Shown here one piece after another: positions 1-8,989 of a DNA stretch of 39,381 nucleotides. Origin of the DNA: JAAYEL01 sp964345835 (GTDB taxonomy: Bacteria > Bacillota > Clostridia > Tissierellales > Peptoniphilaceae); NCBI GenBank assembly GCA_964345835.1, contig CAYFSL010000008.1:1-39381 (forward strand). Direction: 5' to 3'. Under the pieces are notes generated by a model, which made no database searches, was not told the DNA's origin, and was given only the letters and a program-made list of their open reading frames with translations. The translations under genes were made by a program, and so were the position numbers. How positions within the stretch are numbered: the first letter of the stretch is position 1; each line of letters opens with the position of its first letter.

Positions 1-16
1 AAATGATGAAAAACGT

Positions 17-42
17 AAAAAATATTGGCCGCAATATTTTTT
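17..42 (-). terminator. Hairpin just after guaA stop, likely intrinsic terminator
   Basis: Two perfect 11-base arms (17-27 and 32-42) flank a 4-base loop. The structure begins inside the guaA stop codon. Read on the minus strand the distal arm ends in six T residues, as in an intrinsic terminator. The stem is AT-rich apart from one G-C pair next to the loop, so it would be weak, and the A/T flanks make it nearly symmetric. Confidence 0.5.
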
Positions 43-1024
43 ACTCCCATTCAATCGTTCCTGGGGGTTTTTGGGTGATATCGTAGACTACCCTGGTTAC
101 CCCTTCAACTTCATTGACTATCCTTGTTGATATGATGTTAAGAAGACTGTAAGGTAATTCTACAACGTCAGCGGTCATGGCATCTTCTGTGTTTACGGCT
201 CTTAGGGCGATGGCATTGGCATAGGCCCTCTTGCCATTTTTAATGCCTACGGCTTTTACTGGTAGGATGGCTGCGTAGTATTGCCAGATTGAGCGAGATA
301 GGCCAGCATCCTTGATTTCTTCCCTATAGATGTAGTCCGCTTCCTTTAGGGCTTTTAGCTTGTCTCTGGTGATTTCTCCAACCACTCTTACCCCAAGACC
401 AGGTCCTGGGAAGGGTTGCCTGTAGACCATTTCTTCTGGCATACCTAAGTAAAGGCCAAGCTCACGGACCTCATTTTTATAAAGGGCTTTTAAGGGTTCG
501 ATCAATTGTTTGAAGTCGACGTCTTCTGGAAGGCCTCCAACATTGTGGTGGCTTTTGACAAGTTCTGCCCCCTTTCCCGATTCAATAATATCCGGGTATA
601 TGGTGCCTTGGGCTAAAAAGTCTACCCTGCCTAGGGCTTTTGACTCTTCTTCAAAGACCCTGATAAATTCTTCGCCAATTATTTTCCTTTTTTCTTCTGG
701 GTCTGAAACTCCTTCCAACTTTGTTAAAAACCTTTCGGAGGCATCAACCTTAGTTACGTTAAGATTTAGACTCTTGTAGATTTCCATGACCTCTTCTGGC
801 TCTTTCTTACGCATTAGGCCATGGTCTACAAATATACAGTGGAGTTTATCGCCTATTGCCCTTTGGATTAGTACAGCTGTAACAGAGGAATCTACCCCAC
901 CTGATAGGGCCAGGATTACCTCCTTGTCTTGGACTATGTCCTTGATTTCTGAAATCAACATATCTGCATAAGCAGCCATGTTCTTTGTATTTGTGAAAGT
1001 ATCTCTTTCAAATGCTTTGCCCAT
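41..1024 (-). CDS. guaA: GMP synthase ATP-pyrophosphatase subunit, no amidotransferase domain
   Basis: The protein catalyses amination of XMP to GMP with ATP, the last step of de novo GMP synthesis, in the cytoplasm. The PP-loop SGGVDSS is at residues 41-47. The body matches the ATP-PPase and dimerisation domains of bacterial GuaA, including GGLPEDVDF, RQPFPGPGLGVR and the C-terminal KPPGTIEWE. At 327 aa it is about 190 residues shorter than ordinary bacterial GuaA because the N-terminal class I glutamine amidotransferase domain is absent. This is not a truncation: an in-frame TAA lies two codons before the ATG, an RBS (GAGAGG) precedes it, and the hup terminator stands just upstream. Archaea split the enzyme into separate GuaAa and GuaAb proteins, and this resembles GuaAb. 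The amidotransferase must be encoded elsewhere, or free ammonia is used. No clear promoter of its own is visible. Confidence 0.93.
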   Translation of the reverse strand: MGKAFERDTFTNTKNMAAYADMLISEIKDIVQDKEVILALSGGVDSSVTAVLIQRAIGDKLHCIFVDHGLMRKKEPEEVMEIYKSLNLNVTKVDASERFLTKLEGVSDPEEKRKIIGEEFIRVFEEESKALGRVDFLAQGTIYPDIIESGKGAELVKSHHNVGGLPEDVDFKQLIEPLKALYKNEVRELGLYLGMPEEMVYRQPFPGPGLGVRVVGEITRDKLKALKEADYIYREEIKDAGLSRSIWQYYAAILPVKAVGIKNGKRAYANAIALRAVNTEDAMTADVVELPYSLLNIISTRIVNEVEGVTRVVYDITQKPPGTIEWE

Positions 1025-1065
1025 AAATTACCTCTCTAAGCTTATATATTTAAATATTTTAGATA

Positions 1066-1091
1066 TATAAAAAGGAAGCCTAGGCTTCCTT
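1066..1091 (-). terminator. Intrinsic terminator of hup
   Basis: A 20-base perfect palindrome (1072-1091, core AGGAAGCCTAGGCTTCCT) lies just after the HU stop codon. On the minus strand a T tract follows it (the A run at 1068-1072). It separates hup from guaA. Confidence 0.8.
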
Positions 1092-1098
1092 ATTTACA

Positions 1099-1377
1099 TT
1101 ATTTATTAACTGCTTCTTTTAATGACTTACCAGCCTTGAATACTGGTGCAACAGATGCAGGGATTTGAATCTTTTCTTCAGGGTTTCTTGGGTTTCTTCC
1201 TTCTCTAGCCTTTCTTTCTCTAGTTTCGAAAGTACCAAAACCTACTAATTGTACCTTGTCTCCTGCAACAAGTGCAGCTTCAACAGATGCTAAGAAAGCA
1301 TCTAAAGCTCTTGTTGAGTCAGCTTTGTTTAATCCACTTCTTTCTGCAATATCTGCTACTAATTCAGATTTGTTCAT
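1099..1377 (-). CDS. hup: DNA-binding protein HU
   Basis: HU is a small basic nucleoid protein that bends and compacts DNA as a dimer. Full length at 92 aa, it starts MNKSELV and carries the family signature GFGTFETRERKAREGRNP (about residues 46-63), followed by IPASVAPVFKAGKSLKEAV. This covers the helical dimerisation part, the DNA-embracing beta arm and the C-terminal helix. The ATG at 1377 is preceded by AGGAGG. The gene is monocistronic, with a strong promoter upstream and its own terminator downstream, as expected for an abundant protein. Confidence 0.97.
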   Translation of the reverse strand: MNKSELVADIAERSGLNKADSTRALDAFLASVEAALVAGDKVQLVGFGTFETRERKAREGRNPRNPEEKIQIPASVAPVFKAGKSLKEAVNK

Positions 1378-1419
1378 AAATTCCTCCTAAAAAATAAGTT
1401 CTTTTTAAACTGTATTTCA

Positions 1420-1447
1420 ATTATACCATAAAAGCTCACAGTTTCAA
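1420..1447 (-). promoter_or_regulatory. Sigma-A-type promoter of hup
   Basis: On the minus strand, -35 TTGAAA (1442-1447), a 16-base spacer and -10 TATAAT (1420-1425) lie about 40 bases upstream of the HU start. Confidence 0.75.
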
Positions 1448-1523
1448 TCTTCCAAGGTCATTTTATCAAAAAATTTATGATATTGTACACTAGATTTATT
1501 TTTTCTCTAAATAGCTACTTATT

Positions 1524-2492
1524 TTATTTTTCTTGAGATTCTTCCTCTATTTGTGGCTCGTTTTCGCCCTGTGAATTATTCTCATCTTCTGGCTTAATCT
1601 CCTTACCCTCTTTATCATAGAATTTTATCTCAAGCTTTTTTGCTTCCGCACTTATATAGCTTTCATAGCTATTGGTCAAAGCGCTATTTTTAAGCTCTTC
1701 TTTGTGGTCTTCTAAGCCTACAGCCTTGTCATTAAGGTAAATTATGTGATAGCCAAACTGACTTTTTACAGGTTGAGAAAATTCACCCTTTTTAAGCTTA
1801 GCAGCTGCTTGGGCATAGTTTGAGTCAAGCTCTGAACTATTGAGCTTACCAAGTCTACCATCGTTACTCTTAGCAGTCTTATCAGTAGAGTACTTGTCTG
1901 AAAGCTTCTTGAAATCTTCTCCAGCCTTTAACTTTTTATAGACTTCATCAGCCTCTTCCTTAGTCTTTACAAGGATATGCTTAGTGTCAACCCAGTCAAG
2001 TTCATCCTTATTAGCTTCATACACTTTCTTTAGGTCTTCATCTTTAACTGGATGATTCTTCACAAACCATTCATTGTGTTTTTCATTTTCTAGGTTAGAT
2101 TTAATATTTTGTTCAAATACCTCTTTTGTAGTATTCATAAAGTCAAGGTAGTCATCATAGGCTTCCTTACTTCCTATCCTATTCACAGCTGCATCAATGG
2201 CCTTTTTATACTCTTCGTCCGTAATTTTAATATTGTTTTTCTCAAGGTCCCTTCTTACGATATAGTCCCTTTGGAAAATTGATACTATTTGGACATTTAA
2301 TTGTTGTTGTAGGGCAAATACTTGGGCATAAAGGTCATAATTTTGGTAAAATTCCTTCTTGCTAACTTCTTTACCATCAATCGACATATAGGGTTTATCA
2401 CTGGTCCTAGATCCTGTTTTTCCACCTGCTCCACATCCTACTAGCGCTAGACTTAAGGCAAGTCCAACTGCTAATACTTTAGTTTTTTTCAT
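1524..2492 (-). CDS. prsA: Parvulin-type peptidyl-prolyl isomerase lipoprotein, PrsA-like
   Basis: A predicted membrane-anchored foldase that helps exported proteins fold outside the membrane. It has a lipoprotein signal peptide with lipobox LVGC (Cys about residue 20), a SurA/PrsA-like helical N-terminal region, and a parvulin domain at about residues 169-255 (HILVKTKEEAD, DGRLGKL, QPVKSQFGYHIIYL). The C-terminal tail is acidic and low in complexity, rich in Glu, Asn and Gln. An upstream GTG at 2495 is in frame, but the ATG at 2492 is better spaced from AGGAG and is chosen here. The start overlaps the mfd stop by 14 bases, so it is translationally linked as the last gene of the glmU-prs-pth-mfd operon. 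No terminator hairpin was found after it. Confidence 0.9.
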   Translation of the reverse strand: MKKTKVLAVGLALSLALVGCGAGGKTGSRTSDKPYMSIDGKEVSKKEFYQNYDLYAQVFALQQQLNVQIVSIFQRDYIVRRDLEKNNIKITDEEYKKAIDAAVNRIGSKEAYDDYLDFMNTTKEVFEQNIKSNLENEKHNEWFVKNHPVKDEDLKKVYEANKDELDWVDTKHILVKTKEEADEVYKKLKAGEDFKKLSDKYSTDKTAKSNDGRLGKLNSSELDSNYAQAAAKLKKGEFSQPVKSQFGYHIIYLNDKAVGLEDHKEELKNSALTNSYESYISAEAKKLEIKFYDKEGKEIKPEDENNSQGENEPQIEEESQEK

Positions 2493-5400
2493 CACTTTCT
2501 CCTTTTATTTTCCTAATAAGTTTTAATAAGTCAAGGCTTCTTTTGATTATATTCCTATCCTTCCTAATTATTATCTTCTTCTTGTTAGAAAGGTCAAATC
2601 TCATAAATTCCTTGTAATTTTTAGACAACTCTTCCAAGTCCTTCGGACTAAAAATATTAAAGTCTTCATATATAAATTCGACTTCATTTTCAACTTCGAC
2701 CATCTCGTCAAAGGATAGCTGGTCCATGTAGGCCTTTAATAGGGCTATATTTACCAGGTTTTCAACTGGTTCAGGAATATCTCCAAACCTGTCTATCAAC
2801 TCATCAACTATGGCTTCATGGGCCTTATCTCCATCTATAAAGCTTATCTTCTTATACATGTTGATCTTTTCACCCTCATCCTCAATATAGTATGAAGGGA
2901 TAAAAGCATCTATTCTAAGCTCAATTTTGGCCCTGGATTTTCTAGTTTTTTCAACCCCTTTAACCTTGTCAATCGCTTCTTTTAGCATCTTGACATAAAG
3001 GTCGTATCCAACAGCCTCTATGTGGCCACTCTGACTTTCTCCAAGGAGGTTTCCAGCTCCCCTTAGTTCCAGGTCCCTCATGGCAATCTTATATCCAGAC
3101 CCTAGTTCATTAAAGTCTTTTATGGCTTTAAGCCTTTTTTCCGCCACCTCTGAAATTGCCTTGTTCTTTTCGAAGGTGAAGTAGGCATAAGATGACCTAT
3201 CAGACCTTCCTATCCTCCCCTTTAACTGGTAGAGTTGGGATAATCCCATCTGGTCCGCATTATATACGATAATTGTGTTGACATTTTGTATATCTATACC
3301 AGTTTCTATTATGGTTGTAGTAAGTAAAATATCGATTTCTTTTTTTATAAAGCTATCGAGAATTGAATCAACCTGCCTTGGACTCATCTGCCCATGACTT
3401 ATTGCAATTCTCGCTTCTGGGACCAAGTCCTCCAGGTGCTTTTTCATGATGTTTAGTCCCCGAACCCTATTGTATACGAAGTAGACCTGGCCATCCCTGG
3501 AAAGCTCCTTAAGGATTGCCCTCCTAATTATAGCAGGCTCGTATTCCATCACAAAGGTGTTAATAGGTAATCTATTTTGTGGGGCTTCTTGAAGGAGGCT
3601 CATCTCCCTTATTCCTGACAATGACATCTGTAAAGTCCTAGGAATTGGAGTTGCTGATAAAGTCAAGACGTCGATATTTTTTGATAAGTCCTTAATTTTT
3701 TCCTTGTGACCTACCCCAAATCTTTGCTCTTCGTCAACAATCAGGATTCCAGGATCCTTAAACTCTATTGAGTCCGCTAGTAGGGAATGGGTCCCTACTA
3801 TAAAGTCGATTTCTCCTGACTTAAGCTTCCTTTTTATATCATTTTTCTGGCTCTGGGTCTTAAATCTTGATAAAAAGTCAATTCCTATAGGAAATTCCTT
3901 AAACCTATCGACCATATTCTTAAAGTGTTGTTTGACAAGAATCGTTGTTGGAGCAAGCATTATAGCCTGCTTTCCATCCATGACCGCCTTGAAGGCTGCC
4001 CTAAAGGCTACCTCGGTCTTCCCATAGCCAACATCCCCGCAAAGAAGCCTATCCATAGGCTTATTAGACTCCATATCCTCCTTTATTTCAGCTATAGCTG
4101 TAAGCTGGGAGGGGGTCTCCTCATAGATGAAGTAGTCTTCAAATTCCTTTTGCCAAGGGGTGTCTTTAGAAAACTTATAACCTTCTATCTTAGCTCTTTC
4201 AGCATAGAGCTTAACCAGGTTGTCAGCTATCTCATCGATAGCCTTTTTTGCCCTAGACCTTGTTTTTGCCCATTCCGTACTATTAAGCTTGGATAGTTTT
4301 GGCTCAATATCTCCAGACCCCACATATTTTGATACCTGGTCCATGTCGCTTGTAGGGATGAATAGCTTGTCCTTGTTTTTATAGAGCAACTCTATATAGT
4401 CCCTCTTAGCCCCCTGGACTTCAATGTTTTGGACTCCCAGATACTTGGCTACCCCATAACTTTCATGGACGACAAAATCCCCAATTTCAAGGTCGGTATA
4501 GTTAATGAAGTCCCTATCATTGATTATCTTTTTCGTCCTCTTGAGCTTTTTTCTTGCCCTTGAAAATATTTCGTAGTAGCTAATAAACTCTATCTTAGCT
4601 TCTGGGTATTCAACCCCCTTATTGATAGCTTCTGGACATATAAAAATCCCGCCCTTATCGGTATCTGCAGACTCAATGAGGTCTTCGAGCTTATTAGGAT
4701 ATATATCTTCTCCTGCCAACTGGTCCAAGAGATTTTTCTTTCTATTTTCCCCATCAGAAAAAATAAAAACCTTGTATCCCTCTGAAAGTCTAAAGCTTAA
4801 ATGGTCTATAAAGTCTTTCCAGGATGAATTGAAATTGCTAGTATCAATCGTAGTTATTTCTATATGGTCCTCATACCTAACATTTTTCAAAGACCTAGAA
4901 ATCAGGCTTATATTTATAAATTGCCTGCTAAGGATTTTTGAAAATATTTCCCTCTGGCTAAAGTAGCTTTCACTATGCCTTGAAAGAAGGTAGCCAGTTT
5001 CAAGCCCATACTTGTATTGGTCGTATAGGAAGCCTTCTATATCCTTATATTCTTCAATTATCCTGGTTAGGTCAAGGCTTATGACTAAGTCGCCTTCGTC
5101 AAGGTAGTCCAAAATACTAACAGATTGACTACCATCATAAGGGATAATCAAGTCAGTATTTACATCGTTGGTCTGGTCGATTAATTTAAGACACACCTTA
5201 TTGAACTTGTCATAGGCCTTCTTGTATACTTCCTCTCCATATGCCTTTTTAGTCCTCTCCAGGTCTTCTTCAATCTCCTTAACCACCCTATTGACATTCA
5301 CCCTGGTAAATTGGTATTCATTGGCAGGATAAATCCTAAATTCATCAATATTATTTATAGACAACTGTGTAGATACATCAAATGCCCTCATGGAGTCGAT

Positions 5401-5988
5401 TTCATCTCCAAAAAGTTCAATTCTTACAGGGTTATCATCCCCCACCTGGAAGATATCAATAATATCCCCTCTTATGGCAAATTCCCCCTTAGCTTGGACT
5501 ATCTGCTCTCTTTCATAGCCCATATCAAGGAGGCTTTCTGCCAGTTTCAAAGGATCAATCCTGGTATCCATATCGATATCTATAATCATGGATTCAAAGG
5601 TCTTCTTATCTTCTAGCTTATTCATAAGGGCAGATGGATAGGAAATCACCATCCCATAAGCTCCCTCTACAAGGGCCTTTATAGTCCTTAACCTCTGCAT
5701 CCTATTCATATAATCGTAGTTTAATTCCTGCTGAAAATTTATCTCCTGGTCAGGAAAAAAATAGACCTTATCTGGAAAATGTTCCTGGAGGTCTTCAAAT
5801 ATTTTTCTTGCTTTTTTGTCATTTTCTGCCAGCACAAAAACAGGTCTTTTTTCACCTAGTAGGTAGTTAAGTAAAAAATGACCCGTAGCTTCATCTGTGA
5901 GCCCGCTCACATTTATATTTTTACCATCTTCAATGCCCTTGATTAAGCCATCAAAAACATCGAGCTTTTTAATAACTTCTAAATTCAT
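2479..5988 (-). CDS. mfd: Transcription-repair coupling factor Mfd
   Basis: An ATP-driven translocase that removes RNA polymerase stalled at DNA damage and recruits UvrA. At 1169 aa it has the usual full length. The N-terminal third resembles UvrB without helicase motifs. The RNA polymerase-interacting domain lies near residues 495-560 (DFVVHESYGVAKYLG). The RecG-like motor follows, with Walker A GDVGYGKTE near 650, the DEEQ box (IVDEEQRFG) near 750, LSATPIPRTL, and the helicase motif VI region QLKGRIGRSDR. A C-terminal autoinhibitory domain closes the protein. It sits 28 bases after pth and overlaps prsA, an arrangement common in Bacillota. Confidence 0.97.
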   Translation of the reverse strand: MNLEVIKKLDVFDGLIKGIEDGKNINVSGLTDEATGHFLLNYLLGEKRPVFVLAENDKKARKIFEDLQEHFPDKVYFFPDQEINFQQELNYDYMNRMQRLRTIKALVEGAYGMVISYPSALMNKLEDKKTFESMIIDIDMDTRIDPLKLAESLLDMGYEREQIVQAKGEFAIRGDIIDIFQVGDDNPVRIELFGDEIDSMRAFDVSTQLSINNIDEFRIYPANEYQFTRVNVNRVVKEIEEDLERTKKAYGEEVYKKAYDKFNKVCLKLIDQTNDVNTDLIIPYDGSQSVSILDYLDEGDLVISLDLTRIIEEYKDIEGFLYDQYKYGLETGYLLSRHSESYFSQREIFSKILSRQFINISLISRSLKNVRYEDHIEITTIDTSNFNSSWKDFIDHLSFRLSEGYKVFIFSDGENRKKNLLDQLAGEDIYPNKLEDLIESADTDKGGIFICPEAINKGVEYPEAKIEFISYYEIFSRARKKLKRTKKIINDRDFINYTDLEIGDFVVHESYGVAKYLGVQNIEVQGAKRDYIELLYKNKDKLFIPTSDMDQVSKYVGSGDIEPKLSKLNSTEWAKTRSRAKKAIDEIADNLVKLYAERAKIEGYKFSKDTPWQKEFEDYFIYEETPSQLTAIAEIKEDMESNKPMDRLLCGDVGYGKTEVAFRAAFKAVMDGKQAIMLAPTTILVKQHFKNMVDRFKEFPIGIDFLSRFKTQSQKNDIKRKLKSGEIDFIVGTHSLLADSIEFKDPGILIVDEEQRFGVGHKEKIKDLSKNIDVLTLSATPIPRTLQMSLSGIREMSLLQEAPQNRLPINTFVMEYEPAIIRRAILKELSRDGQVYFVYNRVRGLNIMKKHLEDLVPEARIAISHGQMSPRQVDSILDSFIKKEIDILLTTTIIETGIDIQNVNTIIVYNADQMGLSQLYQLKGRIGRSDRSSYAYFTFEKNKAISEVAEKRLKAIKDFNELGSGYKIAMRDLELRGAGNLLGESQSGHIEAVGYDLYVKMLKEAIDKVKGVEKTRKSRAKIELRIDAFIPSYYIEDEGEKINMYKKISFIDGDKAHEAIVDELIDRFGDIPEPVENLVNIALLKAYMDQLSFDEMVEVENEVEFIYEDFNIFSPKDLEELSKNYKEFMRFDLSNKKKIIIRKDRNIIKRSLDLLKLIRKIKGESDEKN

Positions 5989-6015
5989 AATATCAAATAT
6001 AAAACCTGGTCCTAG

Positions 6016-6588
6016 CTAGTCGATCTTAACTGGATTTACCATATTCATAGCATAATCCAAGCCCTGGTCAACAATATCAAAGACTGCCTGGCAAGCAAGC
6101 TTTATCTCCTCATCTAGTACCTTCTTTTCATCCTTGTTGAAGTTGCTTAGTACAAAATCAGCCAAGTCCATGTAGGCAGGCTTACTCCCTACCGCTATCT
6201 TAATCCTAGGGAAATCACTGGTCCCAAGTAAGTTTACCAGCGACTTTAAGCCATTGTGGGTGCCAGCCGACCCCTGTTTTCTTATCCTGACCCTTCCAAA
6301 CTCAATATCTATGTCATCAACAAGGACTATGAGTTTTTCTGGCTCTATCTTGTAGTAGTTAAAAAATTGGCTTACCGACTCACCAGACGAGTTCATAAAG
6401 GTTTGGGGCTTTAATAATATAAGCTTCTCCCCTTTATAATTAGCCTGGCCATACAAGCCCTTAAACTTCAACTTATTTACAGACACGCCCAGCTTTTCGG
6501 CTATCAGGTCGATAGCCATAAAGCCTACGTTGTGTCTGTTGTTCTCATATTTACTACCTGGGTTGCCCAGGCCAACAATTAAATACAT
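6016..6588 (-). CDS. pth: Peptidyl-tRNA hydrolase
   Basis: Cleaves the ester bond of peptidyl-tRNA released from stalled ribosomes and so recycles tRNA. At 190 aa it is normal in length. Asn9 and catalytic His19 are in VGLGNPGSKYENNRHNVGF. The conserved LKPQTFMN and VDDIDIEFGRVRIR segments and the GSAGTHNGLKS loop follow. Its ATG overlaps the prs stop by one base (TAATG), which gives tight translational coupling inside the glmU-prs-pth-mfd operon. Confidence 0.97.
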   Translation of the reverse strand: MYLIVGLGNPGSKYENNRHNVGFMAIDLIAEKLGVSVNKLKFKGLYGQANYKGEKLILLKPQTFMNSSGESVSQFFNYYKIEPEKLIVLVDDIDIEFGRVRIRKQGSAGTHNGLKSLVNLLGTSDFPRIKIAVGSKPAYMDLADFVLSNFNKDEKKVLDEEIKLACQAVFDIVDQGLDYAMNMVNPVKID

Positions 6589-7553
6589 TATTTATTGAAT
6601 AATCCACTTACTGATTGGTTGGTATTTATTCTTCTTATGGCTTCTGAGATTAGGTGGGATACAGTCATTACCTTAATCTTAGGTGAGATTTTTTCAGGGT
6701 TTAGGTGGATAGTGTCGGTAACTACACAAGCCTTAGCCTTTGAATTTTCAATCCTCTCAATAGCATTTCTAGAGAAAAGTCCATGAGTTGCACAGATATA
6801 TACATCCTTAGCCCCTCTTTCTACTAGAGCATCTGCAGCATTTGTAATTGTACCAGCTGTATCTATCATATCGTCTATTATGATACAATTTTTCCCCTTT
6901 ACCTTACCAATGATATTCATTACTTCTGATTCATTAGGTCTTGGCCTATTCTTTTCAATAATCGCTATTGGTGTATCAAGGATATCAGCTAGTCTTCTAG
7001 CCCTTGTAACCCCGCCAAGGTCAGGAGATACAACTACAAATTCTTCGCCTGGTTCCTTTACCATATCTTCAAAGTAATCAGCTAGGATTGGACCTGCAGC
7101 AAAGTGGTCAAGAGGTACATCAAAGTAGCCTTGAATTTGGGCTGCATGTAAGTCTATAGCTATAACCCTGTCAGCACCAGCTGCTTCTATAAGGTCAGCT
7201 ACAAGTTTAGCTGTGATTGGCTCTCTTCCCCTGCTCTTCCTATCCTGTCTTGCATATCCATAATAGGGTACCACAAAGTTGATAGTATGGGCTGATGCCC
7301 TCTTCAAAGCATCGATAACTATCAAAGCTTCCATAAGGTGTTCATTTACTGGCTTAGATGTTGATTGTATGAAGTAAACGTCCATCCCTCTAACGGTTTC
7401 TTCAACCCTAACACCTGTCTCGCCATCGGCAAAATGACTTATTGTAAGTTCGCCAAGTTCTACTCCTAAATCATCACATATAGCCTGTGCTAGTTTAGGG
7501 TTACTTGACCCAGAAAAAACCTTTAAGTTATATAGACCGCTCTTATTATCCAT
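6588..7553 (-). CDS. prs: Ribose-phosphate pyrophosphokinase (PRPP synthetase)
   Basis: Makes PRPP from ribose 5-phosphate and ATP for purine, pyrimidine, NAD, His and Trp synthesis. At 321 aa it is a class I enzyme. Visible motifs are FSGSSNPKLAQAICDDLGV at the N-terminus, the ATP/flexible region VPYYGYARQDRKSRGREPITAKLVADL, AIDLHAAQIQGYFDVP, and the PRPP loop IIIDDMIDTAGTI. It follows glmU by 11 bases with RBS GGAG and precedes pth, the order also found in Bacillus and Clostridium. PRPP made here would supply the hpt and guanine nucleotide reactions encoded nearby. Confidence 0.97.
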   Translation of the reverse strand: MDNKSGLYNLKVFSGSSNPKLAQAICDDLGVELGELTISHFADGETGVRVEETVRGMDVYFIQSTSKPVNEHLMEALIVIDALKRASAHTINFVVPYYGYARQDRKSRGREPITAKLVADLIEAAGADRVIAIDLHAAQIQGYFDVPLDHFAAGPILADYFEDMVKEPGEEFVVVSPDLGGVTRARRLADILDTPIAIIEKNRPRPNESEVMNIIGKVKGKNCIIIDDMIDTAGTITNAADALVERGAKDVYICATHGLFSRNAIERIENSKAKACVVTDTIHLNPEKISPKIKVMTVSHLISEAIRRINTNQSVSGLFNK

Positions 7554-7564
7554 TTCTCCTCCAT

Positions 7565-8761
7565 TTACTTTTTTGCTTCTTCCTTAAGTTTATCCCTTTG
7601 TTTCTTTTTCTCAACATATCCTTCTATGTCTTTTCTTTCTGCTCTTTCTACAACCAAATACCCTGGTCCAACATCCTTAGTCACAGTAGAACCTGCTGCA
7701 ATATAGCCTTCTTTAGCTACATGTACCGGAGATACAATGTTGACATTTGATCCAATAAAGGCTCCATCTTCTACCTTAGACCTATGTTTGAACTTGCCAT
7801 CATAGTTGGCAAAAATTACTCCACAACTTACATTTATATCCTCGCCTAGGTCAGCATCTCCAATGTAGGCTAGGTGGCCCGCCTTTGTGCCGTTTCCTAC
7901 AGTTGAGTTCTTAACCTCTACGAAATTACCAATATGGACATGCTCTTTAAGATGTGAATTGGGTCTTAGTCTTGCGAAAGGTCCAATATTAGTATAAGCT
8001 TCTACCTCTGATTTTTCAATGAAAGAAGTATAAACATCTACATTATCATGAATAATTGAATCTTCTATCTTGGAATTAAAGCCGATATTGCAATTTTTGC
8101 CTATCCTGGTCTTTCCCAAAATCCTAACTCCAGATTCTATCCTTGTATTGCTTCCAATTTTTACCCCTGGTTCAATTGTTACCGTTTCAGGGCTTTCAAT
8201 AAAGACGCCTTTTTCCAAAAATTCTTTATTTATTGACTTTCTCATCATGGAGTCAGCCTTAGAAAGACTTAGCATATCCTTTACCTGGTAGAGTTTTTTT
8301 GAGGATTTTACCCTCATTAGCTTGGTCCTCTTTTCCTGTAAATCAATCGAATATAGGACTTCTTCTAGAGTCTTGTTACCTGACTTTTCTAACTCCTCTT
8401 TAAGTCTATCTGCCTTTATAGCATATAGGGCTGATTTAGTTTCCGCCTGCGCTACGAGAGCATCTAGCTTGTCAGATTCTAGCCTATCAAAGGCTCTTGT
8501 AATCATCTTTCCTGTTACAAAAGGCATATTTATATAAAAAAATAACAAGAAATCGTCATCATTAAGCCCTTCTATAAGGTCATCCTCACTAGTGTAGCTA
8601 AATCTTCGGTCATGGTCTTCTCCCTCCCCTATAAGAAGGACATCTTTTACTCCCGCTTTTTCACAAGCCATAAGGGGAAAGTCAACCAGACTCTTGTTGA
8701 CAATCTTATTATCAAATGAAAAATTTTCTATTTGGTCATTGAATAATATTACTTTTTTCAT
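7565..8761 (-). CDS. glmU: GlmU-like protein: intact acetyltransferase, degenerate uridyltransferase half
   Basis: By family and gene position this is GlmU, which acetylates glucosamine-1-phosphate and then uridylates it to UDP-GlcNAc. The C-terminal left-handed beta-helix (about residues 185-370) keeps the acetyltransferase residues: ARLRP (Arg264/266), NFVEVK (Lys284), AGHLAYIGDA (His296, Tyr299) and NYDGKFK (Asn319, Tyr320, Lys325). The N-terminal half is about 55 residues short, placing the inter-domain RKSIN at 174 rather than about 228. It lacks the LAAGxGTRM nucleotide loop, and the GDxPL metal site reads INMPF. Total length is 398 aa against about 455. The protein is therefore probably only an acetyltransferase, with the uridyl transfer done by another protein; this is inference. 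It is the first gene of the prs-pth-mfd-prsA operon. Confidence 0.85.
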   Translation of the reverse strand: MKKVILFNDQIENFSFDNKIVNKSLVDFPLMACEKAGVKDVLLIGEGEDHDRRFSYTSEDDLIEGLNDDDFLLFFYINMPFVTGKMITRAFDRLESDKLDALVAQAETKSALYAIKADRLKEELEKSGNKTLEEVLYSIDLQEKRTKLMRVKSSKKLYQVKDMLSLSKADSMMRKSINKEFLEKGVFIESPETVTIEPGVKIGSNTRIESGVRILGKTRIGKNCNIGFNSKIEDSIIHDNVDVYTSFIEKSEVEAYTNIGPFARLRPNSHLKEHVHIGNFVEVKNSTVGNGTKAGHLAYIGDADLGEDINVSCGVIFANYDGKFKHRSKVEDGAFIGSNVNIVSPVHVAKEGYIAAGSTVTKDVGPGYLVVERAERKDIEGYVEKKKQRDKLKEEAKK

Positions 8762-8824
8762 AAAGCCTCCAAAATATTGGACTTAAGTAATCATAAGCAT
8801 ATGATTAAACTATTTTCCTAGTTA

Positions 8825-8853
8825 ATTATATACTTTATATTCCCATTAGTAAA
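8825..8853 (-). promoter_or_regulatory. Promoter of glmU-prs-pth-mfd-prsA operon
   Basis: On the minus strand, -35 TTTACT (8848-8853), a 17-base spacer and -10 TATAAT (8825-8830) lie about 65 bases before the glmU start. The -35 touches the foot of the 8853-8894 inverted repeat. Confidence 0.6.
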
Positions 8854-8989
8854 ATATTTGCGAGCCTCTAAGCCCTATCTTCCTTGCAAATATTCAATTT
8901 TCTACTATACTTTTAATATGAAAAGATCAGATTGTTTGGCAAAATTATTCTATTGGGGGTAAAAAGTATTCTACAAGCCCTCTTTAATG

